A program made the position numbers and the translations under genes. Under the pieces are notes generated by a model that saw only the letters and a program-made list of their open reading frames with translations, made no database searches and had not been told where the DNA came from. Positions 27,427 through 37,643 of a stretch of 64,000 nt of DNA are shown in pieces. Each line of letters starts with the position of its first letter. Position 1 is the stretch's first letter. The stretch comes from Pseudomonadota bacterium (GTDB lineage: Bacteria > Pseudomonadota > Gammaproteobacteria > Nitrosococcales > Methylophagaceae): NCBI GenBank assembly GCA_030576275.1, contig JALIBN010000003.1:21087-85086 (forward strand), in the 5' to 3' direction.

Positions 27427-28427
27427 CAAATTTAACTCATCCTAGCGATGCACTATTTGATGGCGAACGCTCATTTCCGATAATTCCTAGTTGTGAACAC
27501 TTTGCGGGAAGCGAAAAACTGATCCTGAAGGCACTTTCATTACAAGATTCACTGGGTCCTATTTTCGATATCACCTGTGATTGTGAAGATGGTGCTGCCG
27601 CAGGCACGGAACGTGAACATGCCGCAATGATTGTACGGATCCTGACCTCAGAAGCCAATAAGCACAAAATGGCAGGAACCCGGATCCATGACTTTAGTCA
27701 CAGTGCTTGGAGACAAGATGTCGATATATTGGTCGGTGGCGCCGGTAATATACTCAGCTATATCACCATACCTAAAGCGACTAAAGTAGCACAAGTTTCC
27801 GAAATGATTGGCTATATTCAATATGTTGCTAAACAAAATGGCATCACTAGAACAATCCCAATACATGTCCTTATAGAAACACATGGTGCCTTACATGATG
27901 CCTATGAGATCGCGGGATTACCTTGGATGCAGGTACTAGACTTTGGTTTAATGGATTTCGTTAGTGCACATAATGGAGCTATTCCAGCGAGTGCCATGCG
28001 AAGTCCAGGACAATTTGAACATAAGTTATTAGCAAGAGCTAAAGCCGAAGTGGTCTCTGCGGCTCTTGCCAATGGCGTAGTGCCAGCACATAACGTAACC
28101 TTGGACTTAAAAAATACCGAGGTTACTTATGCAGATGCCGCACAGGCTCGCAATGACTTTGGGTTTTTAAGAATGTGGAGCATTTACCCAACCCAAATTT
28201 CTGCAATTGTCGATGCTATGAAACCGAATTACAGCGAAGTGATTGATGCTTGTAATATCCTATTGGCCGCACAACAAGCGGATTGGGGACCACTACAATA
28301 TGAAGGTGAGCTCCATGACCGAGCAACCTATCGTTATTTCTGGCAATTATTACAACAAGCTCAGAAAACAGGTATTGAATTACCAGAACAAGCTCAAAAA
28401 GCTTTTTTCTCTGGGGATCAATCATGA
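27423..28427 (+). CDS. HpcH/HpaI aldolase-family CoA lyase-like protein (C)
   Basis: A 334-residue member of the CitE/malyl-CoA-lyase superfamily, divergent from the other two copies here. The acidic motif is kept as [34 protein letters not shown] supplies the metal Glu and [15 protein letters not shown] the metal Asp, with a late [15 protein letters not shown] in place of the usual W(A/S)IHPSQ. The substrate is unknown. ATGA overlaps with mch before it and prpB after it place it between the mesaconyl-CoA and methylcitrate steps, so lysis of a C5 hydroxyacyl-CoA to propionyl-CoA is a reasonable inference. Confidence 0.82.
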   Translation: MTNLTHPSDALFDGERSFPIIPSCEHFAGSEKLILKALSLQDSLGPIFDITCDCEDGAAAGTEREHAAMIVRILTSEANKHKMAGTRIHDFSHSAWRQDVDILVGGAGNILSYITIPKATKVAQVSEMIGYIQYVAKQNGITRTIPIHVLIETHGALHDAYEIAGLPWMQVLDFGLMDFVSAHNGAIPASAMRSPGQFEHKLLARAKAEVVSAALANGVVPAHNVTLDLKNTEVTYADAAQARNDFGFLRMWSIYPTQISAIVDAMKPNYSEVIDACNILLAAQQADWGPLQYEGELHDRATYRYFWQLLQQAQKTGIELPEQAQKAFFSGDQS

Positions 28428-29311
28428 GCAAGATACTATCTGCTGGAGCAAAATTTAGACTAGCTGTATTAGATGAACAACCTTTGCAAGTCATGGGCGC
28501 GATCAATGCCTATCATGCTCGCCTTGCCACTCAGGTTGGTTACAAAGCCTTATATATTTCTGGCGGTGGTGTCGCCGCTGGTTCATTAGGCATACCTGAC
28601 CTAGGAATCACCACACTTGATGATGTGTTAACGGATGTGCAGCGGATAACTAATGTTACCGATCTGCCCGTATTAGTTGATATTGACACTGGATTTGGCG
28701 GTGCTTTTAATATTGCCCGAACTATCAAATCAATGATTAAAGCAGGTGCCGCAGCCGTTCATATCGAAGACCAAGTTCAAGAAAAACGTTGTGGCCACAG
28801 ACCGAATAAAGCCATCGTCAGCCAATCTGAAATGGTGGATCGCATTAAAGCCGCCGTAGATGCTAGAACCGATGATGATTTTGTCATTATGGCTCGAACT
28901 GATGCACTTGCAGTAGAAGGTTTACAGTCAGCAATTGATCGCGCCAGTGCTTGTGTAGAAGCTGGTGCTGACATGATATTTCCTGAAGCAATAACTGATT
29001 TAGCTATGTATCGTCAGTTTGCACAGGCAGTTAAGGTTCCCGTGCTTGCCAATATCACTGAATTTGGCACTACTCCGCTCTTTACGGTTGAACAATTAGC
29101 GCAATATGAGGTGGGCTTAGTGCTATATCCCTTAACGGCTTTCCGGGCGATGAATCAGGCCGCGTTAAAAGTTTATCAATCCGTTCGTGAACATGGCACA
29201 CAACAACATGTCATCGAACTGATGCAATCGCGTAACGAGCTCTATGACTATCTCGATTACCACAGCTATGAACAAAAATTAGATCAATTATTTTCTGCTG
29301 AAAAAAAGTAA
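28424..29311 (+). CDS. prpB: 2-methylisocitrate lyase
   Basis: A 295-residue member of the isocitrate lyase/PEP mutase superfamily that splits 2-methylisocitrate to pyruvate and succinate. Signature motifs are [25 protein letters not shown], the Mg-binding VDIDTGFGG and the catalytic loop [13 protein letters not shown], where the KRCGH Cys is the active-site residue. [33 protein letters not shown] closes the barrel. Length is that of PrpB. It overlaps the upstream lyase gene by four bases and is 48 bases before prpC. Confidence 0.96.
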   Translation: MSKILSAGAKFRLAVLDEQPLQVMGAINAYHARLATQVGYKALYISGGGVAAGSLGIPDLGITTLDDVLTDVQRITNVTDLPVLVDIDTGFGGAFNIARTIKSMIKAGAAAVHIEDQVQEKRCGHRPNKAIVSQSEMVDRIKAAVDARTDDDFVIMARTDALAVEGLQSAIDRASACVEAGADMIFPEAITDLAMYRQFAQAVKVPVLANITEFGTTPLFTVEQLAQYEVGLVLYPLTAFRAMNQAALKVYQSVREHGTQQHVIELMQSRNELYDYLDYHSYEQKLDQLFSAEKK

Positions 29312-29359
29312 CGGGGCAAGGACGTATTGCCTAATTGATTTGCAAGAGAGGATAAGACA

Positions 29360-30499
29360 ATGACTGAAGTTAAAAAGAAAAAAGGCGTGACCCTCGCCGG
29401 TATTGCTGCCGGCACAACAGCGGTTTGTACCGTTGGTCATAGCGGTAATGACTTACATTACCGTGGTTATGACATATTAGAACTAGCATCCAAAGCCACG
29501 TTTGAAGAAGTAGCTCATTTACTAATTTATGGTGAGCTTCCTACTCAGGATCAATTGACTAATTATCATAAAAAATTAAAACAGCTTCGTAGTCTGCCTG
29601 TTGCTCTAAAAACCATCCTCGAAAATTTACCATCAAATGCACATCCTATGGATGTAATGCGCACAGCCTGTTCAGCACTGGGTACGATTGAACTAGAGGA
29701 TCAAAGCCATTCAATTGAAGGTGCTCAACATATTGCAGATCGTTTGATTGCTTGTTTTGGTTCTGTTTTATTGTATTGGTATCACTTTAGTCAAAATGGC
29801 AAACGCATTGAATTAGAAACTGATGATGATTCAATCGCAGCCCATTTCTTACATCTACTTCATGGTGAGGCACCTTCAGCGTTACATATTGAGGCGATGA
29901 ATGAATCACTAGTGTTATATGCCGAACATGAATTCAACGCTTCTACATTTTCAGCGCGTGTCATCGCCGGCACCTTATCTGATATTTACTCTGCCATCAC
30001 CGGCGCAATCGGTGCTTTAAGTGGACCAAAACATGGTGGTGCAAATGAAGCTGCCATGGAAATAATTCAACGCTACGCATCACCAGATGATGCAGAAAAA
30101 GACATTATGCAGCGCATCGCCAACAAAGAAATAATTATTGGTTTTGGTCATCCTGTTTATACTATTTCTGATCCTCGTAATGTTGCTATTAAAGAGGTTT
30201 CTCGCCGCTTATGTGAAGCGGGTGGCAATATTAACTTATTCAATATTTCAGAAAGAATTGAACAAGTTATGTGGCGCGAGAAAAAGATGTTTCCTAATCT
30301 TGATTGGTACAGCGCTTCCAGTTACCACATGATGGGAATACCGACTAGTTTCTTCACGCCAATCTTTGTTATTTCGCGCATTACTGGATGGGCGGCTCAC
30401 ATCATTGAACAGCGTATTGATAATAAGATTATTAGGCCTAATGCAGATTATATAGGCCCTGAAGAAAGACCATTTATTCATTTAAAAGCACGTTCTTAA
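29360..30499 (+). CDS. prpC: 2-methylcitrate synthase
   Basis: A 379-residue citrate-synthase-fold enzyme condensing propionyl-CoA with oxaloacetate. The short N terminus ([33 protein letters not shown]) and the active-site segments [30 protein letters not shown] and [24 protein letters not shown] are PrpC-type rather than the large GltA type. AGAGAGGA gives a good ribosome site. It feeds PrpD and PrpB of the same operon. Confidence 0.95.
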   Translation: MTEVKKKKGVTLAGIAAGTTAVCTVGHSGNDLHYRGYDILELASKATFEEVAHLLIYGELPTQDQLTNYHKKLKQLRSLPVALKTILENLPSNAHPMDVMRTACSALGTIELEDQSHSIEGAQHIADRLIACFGSVLLYWYHFSQNGKRIELETDDDSIAAHFLHLLHGEAPSALHIEAMNESLVLYAEHEFNASTFSARVIAGTLSDIYSAITGAIGALSGPKHGGANEAAMEIIQRYASPDDAEKDIMQRIANKEIIIGFGHPVYTISDPRNVAIKEVSRRLCEAGGNINLFNISERIEQVMWREKKMFPNLDWYSASSYHMMGIPTSFFTPIFVISRITGWAAHIIEQRIDNKIIRPNADYIGPEERPFIHLKARS

Positions 30500-30536
30500 G
30501 CTTTATTAGTCACTCATTTAGTTACAAGGATTCACT

Positions 30537-31997
30537 ATGTCATCCCATATTCCTAAGGTTTCTCATGCGCCTGATCAAGTACTCGTAGACATTGCAGATT
30601 ATGTTCACGATTACTTAATTACCAGCCCTGAAGCTTTAGATACTGCTCGCTATTGTTTGATGGATACACTTGGTTGCGGTCTAGAAGCACTCTCTTATCC
30701 TGCCTGTACAAAGTTACTGGGACCCGTTGTTACTGGTACTATTGTTCCTAACGGCAGTAAAGTACCTGGCACATCATTTCAGCTTGATCCAATTCTTGCA
30801 GCTTTTAATATTGGCGCAATGGTTCGTTGGCTAGATTTTAATGATACTTGGCTAGCTGCTGAATGGGGCCATCCATCAGATAATCTAGGCGGAATTCTTG
30901 CTGTCAGTGATTGGATTTCTCGTACTCGCGAACAAGCCGGTAAAAAACCAATTTCAATGCGCGAAGTACTTGTTGCCATGATTAAAGCGCATGAAATTCA
31001 AGGCGTTTTAGCATTAGAAAATAGCTTTAATCGTGTTGGCTTAGATCATGTTGTGTTGGTGAAAGTTGCCTCAACAGCCGTCGTAACGGGCCTACTTGGT
31101 GGTACTAAAGAAGATATCATCAATGCAGTATCAAATGCTTGGATAGATGGACAAAGTTTGCGTACTTATCGCCATAGCCCAAATACTGGTTCTCGTAAAT
31201 CATGGGCTGCCGGTGATGCTACAAGTCGTGCGGTACGCATTGCATTAATGACCATGAAAGGTGAGATGGGCTACCCATCAGCACTGACTGCAAAAACATG
31301 GGGATTTTATGACGTGCTATTTAAGGGCCAGCCGTTTAAATTTCAACGTGACTACGGGAGTTATGTAATGGAAAATGTACTTTTTAAAATTTCGTTTCCG
31401 GCCGAATTTCATGCTCAAACGGCTGTTGAAAGTGCAATTTTGCTTCACAATGAAATTGGTTCGCGTATCCAGACATTAGATGATATTGCTCTAATCGACA
31501 AAATAGAAATTACGACTCATGAATCTGCTCTGCGAATTATCGATAAACAAGGACCATTAACAAATCCTGCTGATCGAGATCACTGTATCCAATACATGGC
31601 TGCCATCGGGCTTTTAAAAGGACAACTTACTGCCGCGGATTATGAAGATGATATTGCTGCCGATCCTAGGATTGATGCATTAAGAGATAAAATACACTGC
31701 GTTGAAAATGAATCATATACTGCAGATTATTTAAACCCTGATAAACGATCGATTGCCAATGCATTACAAGTCATTTTTACTGATGGAACGAGTTCTGAAA
31801 ACATTGCTGTTGAATATCCAATTGGTCACAGACGTCGCCGTAAAGAAGGTATTCCTGAACTCGTTAAAAAATTCAAAATCAATTTAGCACGTCGTTTTCC
31901 AGCGAAGCAACAACAACAAATTTTGGATGTATGTATGAATGAAGCACAGCTGTGTGCAATGCCTGCTCATGAGTTTGTAGATCAATTTGTGATTTAG
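30537..31997 (+). CDS. prpD: 2-methylcitrate dehydratase (MmgE/PrpD family)
   Basis: A 486-residue PrpD that dehydrates 2-methylcitrate to 2-methylaconitate without an Fe-S cluster. Seen are [63 protein letters not shown], the [23 protein letters not shown] segment and [17 protein letters not shown]. Length equals the family norm (about 483). Rehydration to 2-methylisocitrate needs an aconitase (AcnB or AcnA) encoded elsewhere, as no acnD or prpF is in this operon. Last gene; a strong terminator follows. Confidence 0.95.
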   Translation: MSSHIPKVSHAPDQVLVDIADYVHDYLITSPEALDTARYCLMDTLGCGLEALSYPACTKLLGPVVTGTIVPNGSKVPGTSFQLDPILAAFNIGAMVRWLDFNDTWLAAEWGHPSDNLGGILAVSDWISRTREQAGKKPISMREVLVAMIKAHEIQGVLALENSFNRVGLDHVVLVKVASTAVVTGLLGGTKEDIINAVSNAWIDGQSLRTYRHSPNTGSRKSWAAGDATSRAVRIALMTMKGEMGYPSALTAKTWGFYDVLFKGQPFKFQRDYGSYVMENVLFKISFPAEFHAQTAVESAILLHNEIGSRIQTLDDIALIDKIEITTHESALRIIDKQGPLTNPADRDHCIQYMAAIGLLKGQLTAADYEDDIAADPRIDALRDKIHCVENESYTADYLNPDKRSIANALQVIFTDGTSSENIAVEYPIGHRRRRKEGIPELVKKFKINLARRFPAKQQQQILDVCMNEAQLCAMPAHEFVDQFVI

Positions 31998-32021
31998 TTA
32001 TAACGCTTATTTAAGTTATAA

Positions 32022-32054
32022 AAAAAGCCCGTATTATTATGATACGGGCTTTTT
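32022..32054. terminator. Bidirectional intrinsic terminator between prpD and the membrane FDH operon
   Basis: AAAAAGCCCGTAT (32022-32034) and ATACGGGCTTTTT (32042-32054) form a 13-bp stem with a 7-base loop, giving a U-tract on both strands. It serves the convergent prpD (+) and fdh gamma (-) ends. Confidence 0.92.
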
Positions 32055-32080
32055 ATTGATTGTTTGAAAATTAATGTTAA

Positions 32081-33094
32081 TTAATGCGAGTCAGATTCTT
32101 TTTTTATAACTGATTTAGCCCACAAGTCATGATGTTGTTCAGCCCAAGCTGTATCCACATGCCCTGTCACCATGCCTTCCAAGGCACCTTCTGTACCGAT
32201 AGTACCTATATAGATATGACCAAATGCAAAGGCAATTAAAATGAGCGCTGTAACAACATGGATTAGATGTGAAACTTGAATAATTTCACGCTCTTGATCA
32301 AAATTAGGGAAGTCTAACACTAAGCCAGTTAAGCATAGTGCCACACCCATCGTAGCGAGTGCCCAATACCACATTTTTTCACCACCATTAAGTTTTTCAG
32401 CTGAAGGATGTTTATCGCCAATCATTCCTCCAAAAGCTTTAAACCACTCCATATCAACTTTATTAAGAAGATTACTCTTAAACCAAGTGACAATCATCGA
32501 CAATAAAGCAACCATAAAGGCTGGGCCAAGAATATTGTGTGTCCATTTTGCTATCTCAGCATAGGCAGAAAAGCCATTATGCCCAAAGATAGGAATCAAT
32601 ACCAAACGACCATAAAAAAGGCTTAGACCTGTAATGCCAAGGATAACAAACAACCCAGCAGTCAGCCAATGCATACGACGCTCATTTAATGTCCAGCGTT
32701 CGATAGTTTGGCCTGTTCGAGGATGAGTCATTTTAATATTGCCATGCCACATATAAAATACAGCTAATACAGCCAATGTAAAACCGATTAGCCAACTACC
32801 ATAAGTGGCAATCGGGCCATTGCGTAATTGTCGCCAAACTTGACCTGAGCCTTGAATTAATTCGTTCGCTTCAAGACCTGTTACCGCTGAATAGCCTTCA
32901 GTATTATTGCGGACTAAACGCCAATAATCAGATCGTGGATTAGTCTGTTGCTCTCGTACTTGTTCTTCTGCAGCGGTAACAAAACCAGTAGATATATAAC
33001 CTGTCATCGGTAATAGGAATATAGCCATCAACATGACAAGACCAGTCCAAGCCATCATTTTCTTTCGTCTGCTTAATGTGCTTGTTGTCGACAT
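32081..33094 (-). CDS. Formate dehydrogenase gamma subunit (cytochrome b)
   Basis: A 337-residue membrane cytochrome b that passes electrons from the periplasmic FDH beta subunit to quinone. Hydrophobic helices lie near residues 14-33, 98-116, 143-165, 190-205, 243-260 and 278-298. His residues in MHWLTAGLF (142), KWTHNILGP (185) and SHLIHV (276 and 279) are the expected haem-b ligand region. A periplasmic stretch of about 60 residues follows the first helix, as in many FdhC/FdoI-like proteins. It is the last gene of the operon, two bases from the small lipoprotein gene. Confidence 0.9.
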   Translation of the reverse strand: MSTTSTLSRRKKMMAWTGLVMLMAIFLLPMTGYISTGFVTAAEEQVREQQTNPRSDYWRLVRNNTEGYSAVTGLEANELIQGSGQVWRQLRNGPIATYGSWLIGFTLAVLAVFYMWHGNIKMTHPRTGQTIERWTLNERRMHWLTAGLFVILGITGLSLFYGRLVLIPIFGHNGFSAYAEIAKWTHNILGPAFMVALLSMIVTWFKSNLLNKVDMEWFKAFGGMIGDKHPSAEKLNGGEKMWYWALATMGVALCLTGLVLDFPNFDQEREIIQVSHLIHVVTALILIAFAFGHIYIGTIGTEGALEGMVTGHVDTAWAEQHHDLWAKSVIKKESDSH

Positions 33095-33095
33095 A

Positions 33096-33275
33096 TCAGC
33101 GATCCGTTTGAACCTGAGATAAACGCTTTTGCAATATTGCTTGGCGTTCTTCGTTAGTTTGCGTATGAGTATCTACTTTACCTTTGTAAACTCCAGGTTG
33201 ATGCAAAGTCACATCAGTGTCTTCATAACAAGCCGTTAAACCCAGTAATGTGATAAGCAGTAGACAATATTTCAT
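33096..33275 (-). CDS. Small lipoprotein in the formate dehydrogenase operon (59 aa)
   Basis: A 59-codon frame filling the gap between the FDH beta and gamma genes, one base from each. It encodes a signal peptide MKYCLLLITLLGLTAC with lipobox LTAC (lipidated Cys16). A short acidic, polar mature peptide containing HQPGVYKGKVD and a C-terminal basic helix ERQAILQKRL follows. The position and zero-gap packing make it a real gene that length-filtered annotation would skip. It may anchor or stabilise the membrane FDH complex; that is inference, and I know no named family for it. Confidence 0.75.
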   Translation of the reverse strand: MKYCLLLITLLGLTACYEDTDVTLHQPGVYKGKVDTHTQTNEERQAILQKRLSQVQTDR

Positions 33276-33276
33276 C

Positions 33277-33861
33277 TTAATCTTTATAAGCTGTATTCCA
33301 GCCCCAAGTATTTGCTACGCCTTCACGACGTATGACACGGTTACGGAATATATCCGATACCATATCGCCATCACCGGCCAATAATGATTTAGTCGAACAC
33401 ATTTCAGCACATAAAGGTAACTTGCCTTCTGCCAAACGATTTCGACCATATTTTTCTAACTCTTCATGAGAGTGATCTTCTTCTGGGCCACCTGCACAAA
33501 ATGTACATTTATCCATCTTACCGCGAGCACCAAAAGCACCTTCTTGTGGATATTGTGGAGCACCAAACGGACAAGCATAGAGGCAATAACCACAGCCGAT
33601 ACACAAATCTTTATCATGTAAGACTACGCCATCATCAGTGGTATAGAAACAATCAACTGGGCACACAGCCTGACACGGCGCATCAGTACAATGCATACAC
33701 GCTACTGAAATTGACTTTTCTCCTGGCAGACCATCATCCATAGTCACCACGCGACGACGGTTAACACCCCAAGGTACTTCATGCTCATTTTTACAAGCCG
33801 TGACACAGGCGTTGCATTCAATGCAGCGTTCCTCATCACACAAAAATTTCATACGAGCCAT
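33277..33861 (-). CDS. Formate dehydrogenase beta subunit (four-cluster ferredoxin)
   Basis: A 194-residue electron-transfer subunit with four 4Fe-4S cysteine groups: CDEERCIECNACVTACKNE, CMHCTDAPCQAVCPVDC, CIGCGYCLYACPFG and CTFCAGG...CAEMC. It links the catalytic alpha subunit to the cytochrome b subunit. It lacks the C-terminal transmembrane anchor of E. coli FdnH/FdoH, as expected for the shorter FdhB type. It starts 13 bases after the alpha gene. Confidence 0.94.
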   Translation of the reverse strand: MARMKFLCDEERCIECNACVTACKNEHEVPWGVNRRRVVTMDDGLPGEKSISVACMHCTDAPCQAVCPVDCFYTTDDGVVLHDKDLCIGCGYCLYACPFGAPQYPQEGAFGARGKMDKCTFCAGGPEEDHSHEELEKYGRNRLAEGKLPLCAEMCSTKSLLAGDGDMVSDIFRNRVIRREGVANTWGWNTAYKD

Positions 33862-33874
33862 TTACATAAACCCC

Positions 33875-36745
33875 TTATACGGCACGAAGACGACAAAGAG
33901 ACACTTTGGTCTCTTGCATTTGAGTTACCGAGTCATAGCCATAGGTAAACACGGTGTTACAAGACTCACCCAGAACAAATGGTACCGTTCCTGCAGGATA
34001 TTTGTCCGTTAAATCTTTACCTTGGTAATGACCACCAAAGTGGAATGGCATAAACACAACACCACGTTCAACGCGAGGCGTAACAAATGCCATTACTTTG
34101 ATTGAGCCACCTTCTGGCCCATCAACCCAAATTTGCTCACCATGTGTCACGCCAACATCGTTCGCATCACCGGGATTAATTTCAACAAACATATCTTGTT
34201 GTAATTCAGCAAGCCATGGATTTGAACGTGTCTCCTCACCACCACCTTCATATTCGACCAATCGTCCACTGGTCATAATAAGTGGGTAATCTTTGCTAAA
34301 ATCTTGCGCTTGTATCGAGCCATATCGCGTCGGTAAACGATAAAAACTACGACGATCTTCATACGTTGGATATTTTTCAACTAAATCTCGGCGGTTAGTA
34401 TACAAGGCTTCACGATGAATTGGCACCGGATCAGGAAACTCCCAAACAATAGCACGAGCTTTAGCATTACCAAATGGGGCACAACCATGTTTTATTGCTA
34501 CACGTTGAATACCGCCTGATAAATCTGTTTTCCAGTTTTTACCTTCTGCGGCCTCTTTTTCTTGTGCTGTCAGATCATTCCACCAGCCCAATTTTTTCAG
34601 CATATCAGCTGTAAATTCAGGATAACCATCTTCAATTTCAGAACCTAAAGTGAATGAGCCTTCTGCAAGCAGATTATCACCATCACGCTCCACACCAAAA
34701 CGAGCACGGAAAGGTAAACCACCTTCTGCAACTGATTTGCTGGTGTCATACAATAATGGCGTACCCGGATGCTTCATTTCTGGAGTACCCCAACAAGGCC
34801 AAGGCAAACCATAATACTCACCATCACAGGGTCCACCTTCAGCCTTCAAGGTCGTTTTATTGAAGGTATGTAGATTTTCAGACTGCAGTTTCATTCGTTC
34901 TGGGGTTTGACCTGTATAACCAATAGTCCACATTCCCCGGTTAAATTCACGCGTAATATCTTCAATTAATGGTTCTTCTCCATTCACTTTAATGTGTTTG
35001 AACAATTGTTCTGCGAAACCTAATTTGACCGCAAATTTATGCATAATCACATGATCAGGTTTTGATTCAAATAAAGGTTCAATAATCTTATGTCGCCACT
35101 GCATAGAGCGATTAGATGAACTTAATGAACCAGAGGTTTCAAATTGCGTTGAAGCAGGCAATAAATAAAGCCCATCTTGGCGATCACTCATGACAGCTGA
35201 AACTGAAGGATACGGGTCAACAACGACCATTAAGTCGAGTTTTTCCATCGCGGTTTTCATTTCTGGTCCACGCGTCTGACTATTTGGCGCATGTCCCCAC
35301 AACACCATTGCCCGTAAATTATCGTTTTGGGCAATATTCTCTTTATCTTCTAACACACCATCAATCCAGCGAGAGACAGGGATACCTTTGGTAAACATGG
35401 TACTGACGGCTTTACCCTCTTCTTCTTCGTAACTTGATTGATCAAAGCGATTTTGAATCCACTCATAGTCAAGATCCCATACTTTCGCCCAATGTTTCCA
35501 AGCACCTTCTGACAAACCGTAATAACCAGGTAAAGTGTGTGACAGAACACCTAAATCGGTTGCACCTTGTACATTGTCATGGCCACGAAAGATATTCGTT
35601 CCACCACCTGGGACCCCCATATTACCCAGCACTAACTGGAATATGCAGTAAGCACGCGTATTATTGTTACCCGTGGTGTGTTGCGTTCCACCCATGCACC
35701 AAATAAACGTGCCAGGTCGATGATCAGCCATCGTTTTAGCGGCCTTTAAAACATCTGCTTCTTTAGCGCCGGTTACCCGCTCTACTTCATCAGGTGCCCA
35801 TTTGGCGACTTCTTCACGAATGTCATCAAGGCCATAAACACGTTGGTTGATAAATTCTTTGTCTTCCCAACCATTTTTAAAGACGTGCCATAACATACCC
35901 CAGACAAACGCTACGTCTGTACCTGGTCGAATACTAATAAATTGATCGGCATGCGCTGCTGTACGAGTAAAACGTGGATCAACCACAATAATCGGCGCGC
36001 CTTTTTCTTTAGCACGGAAAATATGTTGGAGAGACACTGGGTGCGCTTCAGCAGGGTTAGCACCAATGATAAATATCGCTTTAGAATTATGAATATCATT
36101 GTATGAATTAGTCATGGCACCATAGCCCCATGTATTCGCAACGCCGGCTACCGTTGTTGAGTGACAGATTCGCGCTTGGTGATCGACGTTATTAGTACCC
36201 CATAATGAAGCAAACTTACGGAATAGATAAGCCTGTTCGTTACTGTGTTTGGCAGAGCCTAGCCAGTAAACAGAGTCGGGGCCTGATTGTTCACGAATCG
36301 ACAACATTTTATCGCCGATCTCATTGATGGCTTGTTCCCATGAAATACGTTGCCATTTACCAGCCACTTTTTTCATTGGGTATTTTAGTCGTTTGTCGCC
36401 GTGACCATGTTCACGTAAAGATGCGCCCTTAGCGCAATGTGAACCTAAGTTAAATGGATGTTCAAAGCTTGGTTCTTGACCAATCCAAACACCATTTTGC
36501 ACTTCTGCCACTACACCACAACCCACACTACAATGACTACACACACTGCGTACTTTAGTTATTCCGCCTTCGTCATAAGCATAACGTTTACCTTCTAATG
36601 CTTCGGCTTTTTGAATCATTGCTGGCGGCAGAAGGCTCAAAAAAGCGGCGCCACCTGCGGCGATACCAGAACCTTTCAAAAAGACTCGGCGATTAACGCC
36701 GGATGATTGTTCCTGTGAAGCGGGATTGCGTTTAGTAAGTTTCAT
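33875..36745 (-). CDS. Formate dehydrogenase alpha subunit, Tat-exported, Cys-type
   Basis: A 956-residue periplasmic catalytic subunit with a twin-arginine signal (NRRVFLKG at 18-25, hydrophobic stretch to about 42). The 4Fe-4S cluster is at Cys69, 72, 76 and 104 (CSHCSVGC...CAKG). The metal-binding active site is VDHQARICHSTTVAG with Cys194 where E. coli FdnG has selenocysteine, followed by the conserved His195. The C-terminal molybdopterin-binding domain is complete. It oxidises formate in the periplasm; Mo or W cannot be decided from sequence. It follows a small Tat protein gene by nine bases. Confidence 0.95.
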   Translation of the reverse strand: MKLTKRNPASQEQSSGVNRRVFLKGSGIAAGGAAFLSLLPPAMIQKAEALEGKRYAYDEGGITKVRSVCSHCSVGCGVVAEVQNGVWIGQEPSFEHPFNLGSHCAKGASLREHGHGDKRLKYPMKKVAGKWQRISWEQAINEIGDKMLSIREQSGPDSVYWLGSAKHSNEQAYLFRKFASLWGTNNVDHQARICHSTTVAGVANTWGYGAMTNSYNDIHNSKAIFIIGANPAEAHPVSLQHIFRAKEKGAPIIVVDPRFTRTAAHADQFISIRPGTDVAFVWGMLWHVFKNGWEDKEFINQRVYGLDDIREEVAKWAPDEVERVTGAKEADVLKAAKTMADHRPGTFIWCMGGTQHTTGNNNTRAYCIFQLVLGNMGVPGGGTNIFRGHDNVQGATDLGVLSHTLPGYYGLSEGAWKHWAKVWDLDYEWIQNRFDQSSYEEEEGKAVSTMFTKGIPVSRWIDGVLEDKENIAQNDNLRAMVLWGHAPNSQTRGPEMKTAMEKLDLMVVVDPYPSVSAVMSDRQDGLYLLPASTQFETSGSLSSSNRSMQWRHKIIEPLFESKPDHVIMHKFAVKLGFAEQLFKHIKVNGEEPLIEDITREFNRGMWTIGYTGQTPERMKLQSENLHTFNKTTLKAEGGPCDGEYYGLPWPCWGTPEMKHPGTPLLYDTSKSVAEGGLPFRARFGVERDGDNLLAEGSFTLGSEIEDGYPEFTADMLKKLGWWNDLTAQEKEAAEGKNWKTDLSGGIQRVAIKHGCAPFGNAKARAIVWEFPDPVPIHREALYTNRRDLVEKYPTYEDRRSFYRLPTRYGSIQAQDFSKDYPLIMTSGRLVEYEGGGEETRSNPWLAELQQDMFVEINPGDANDVGVTHGEQIWVDGPEGGSIKVMAFVTPRVERGVVFMPFHFGGHYQGKDLTDKYPAGTVPFVLGESCNTVFTYGYDSVTQMQETKVSLCRLRAV

Positions 36746-36753
36746 AATATTTC

Positions 36754-36966
36754 TTAGAAGTCAGCAAGGTGATAGTAAGTATCAACATGTTCCGTACGTT
36801 GATAACCTTTAGCTTTGGGAGTATCAATTTTTGTTATCGGTTCTGCACGCGAAATCGGCGCAGCTTGCACTAGCGAAGGAACTATCGCTAATGTCGCGGT
36901 ACCACTGACTGCCGTAGTCAGCTTAGTTAAAAATTCACGTCGGGCAAATATAGGGTTCTTATTCAT
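36754..36966 (-). CDS. Small twin-arginine-signal protein of the formate dehydrogenase operon
   Basis: A 70-residue protein beginning with a Tat motif, ARREFLTKL, and hydrophobic stretch (AVSGTATLAIVPSLVQAA), leaving a mature peptide of only about 35 residues ending VDTYYHLADF. Such tiny Tat-signal proteins regularly precede FdhA in DUF3305/DUF3306-type FDH clusters. The role is not established; an export or assembly partner is the usual guess. It probably starts the structural transcript, as a 107-base gap separates it from the chaperone gene. Confidence 0.85.
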   Translation of the reverse strand: MNKNPIFARREFLTKLTTAVSGTATLAIVPSLVQAAPISRAEPITKIDTPKAKGYQRTEHVDTYYHLADF

Positions 36967-37073
36967 ATCGTACTCCTGAATCCATACCTAAAATAACCAC
37001 TAAAATAGGATGGATTTATATTCAATAGTAATACGCAGATTGTCTCTCATATTGTGTTCTCGAGCAAGTGAAA

Positions 37074-37643
37074 TCAATGGAAGATGGCTGATTCTAACTT
37101 GATAAAGCCCATGCCAAACTCACCAATTGTTTGATAAAATACTGCCTGTTTAGCTTTGACCATATCAGCAAAAAACTGTTCCATCCACGGATTTAAATGA
37201 TGCTTAAAAAAATCCTCCGCAGTTACTATTGGCGTACCTTCAGCCATCAATATCAAACGCATCACATCACACTGTGCGGCCGCGTGATCTTCTGGTTCAG
37301 CAGTATTACCTTGTTTTGCCAAACCTAATTTTGCGAGGTCGGTCCGTATTTCGGCCAACGGTTCTTCCATCAAAAAGCCAGTTTGATAATAGGAACCATA
37401 GGGAATAAGCTCGCCATGTGTCACACCAATAAATAAATTCTGATATTCATCGTAAACGGATGACACATCAACATTTTTTGCGGCGGTAATTAATTGCAAC
37501 CATAATTTACCCATTGGACTTTCCGGTTCAGTTACTTCAATAGCAGTCAAATTATCGAGTAATTCTTGATCCGGCGCGGCAGCTAACAGTGTTGCCAATA
37601 AAGCATAAGCTTGAGCTCGCCAAAGTGTATTTTCATCCGCCAT
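37074..37643 (-). CDS. TorD-family molybdoenzyme chaperone
   Basis: A 189-residue all-helical TorD/DmsD-type chaperone that protects the apo-FDH alpha subunit and its Tat signal during cofactor insertion. Seen are YQNLFIGVTHGELIPYGSYYQTGFLMEEPLAEIR and the family motif EPEDHAAAQCDVMRLI (usually EPEDHI). Start ATG overlaps the preceding stop (TAATG). Specificity for the adjacent FDH is inferred from location. Confidence 0.9.
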   Translation of the reverse strand: MADENTLWRAQAYALLATLLAAAPDQELLDNLTAIEVTEPESPMGKLWLQLITAAKNVDVSSVYDEYQNLFIGVTHGELIPYGSYYQTGFLMEEPLAEIRTDLAKLGLAKQGNTAEPEDHAAAQCDVMRLILMAEGTPIVTAEDFFKHHLNPWMEQFFADMVKAKQAVFYQTIGEFGMGFIKLESAIFH

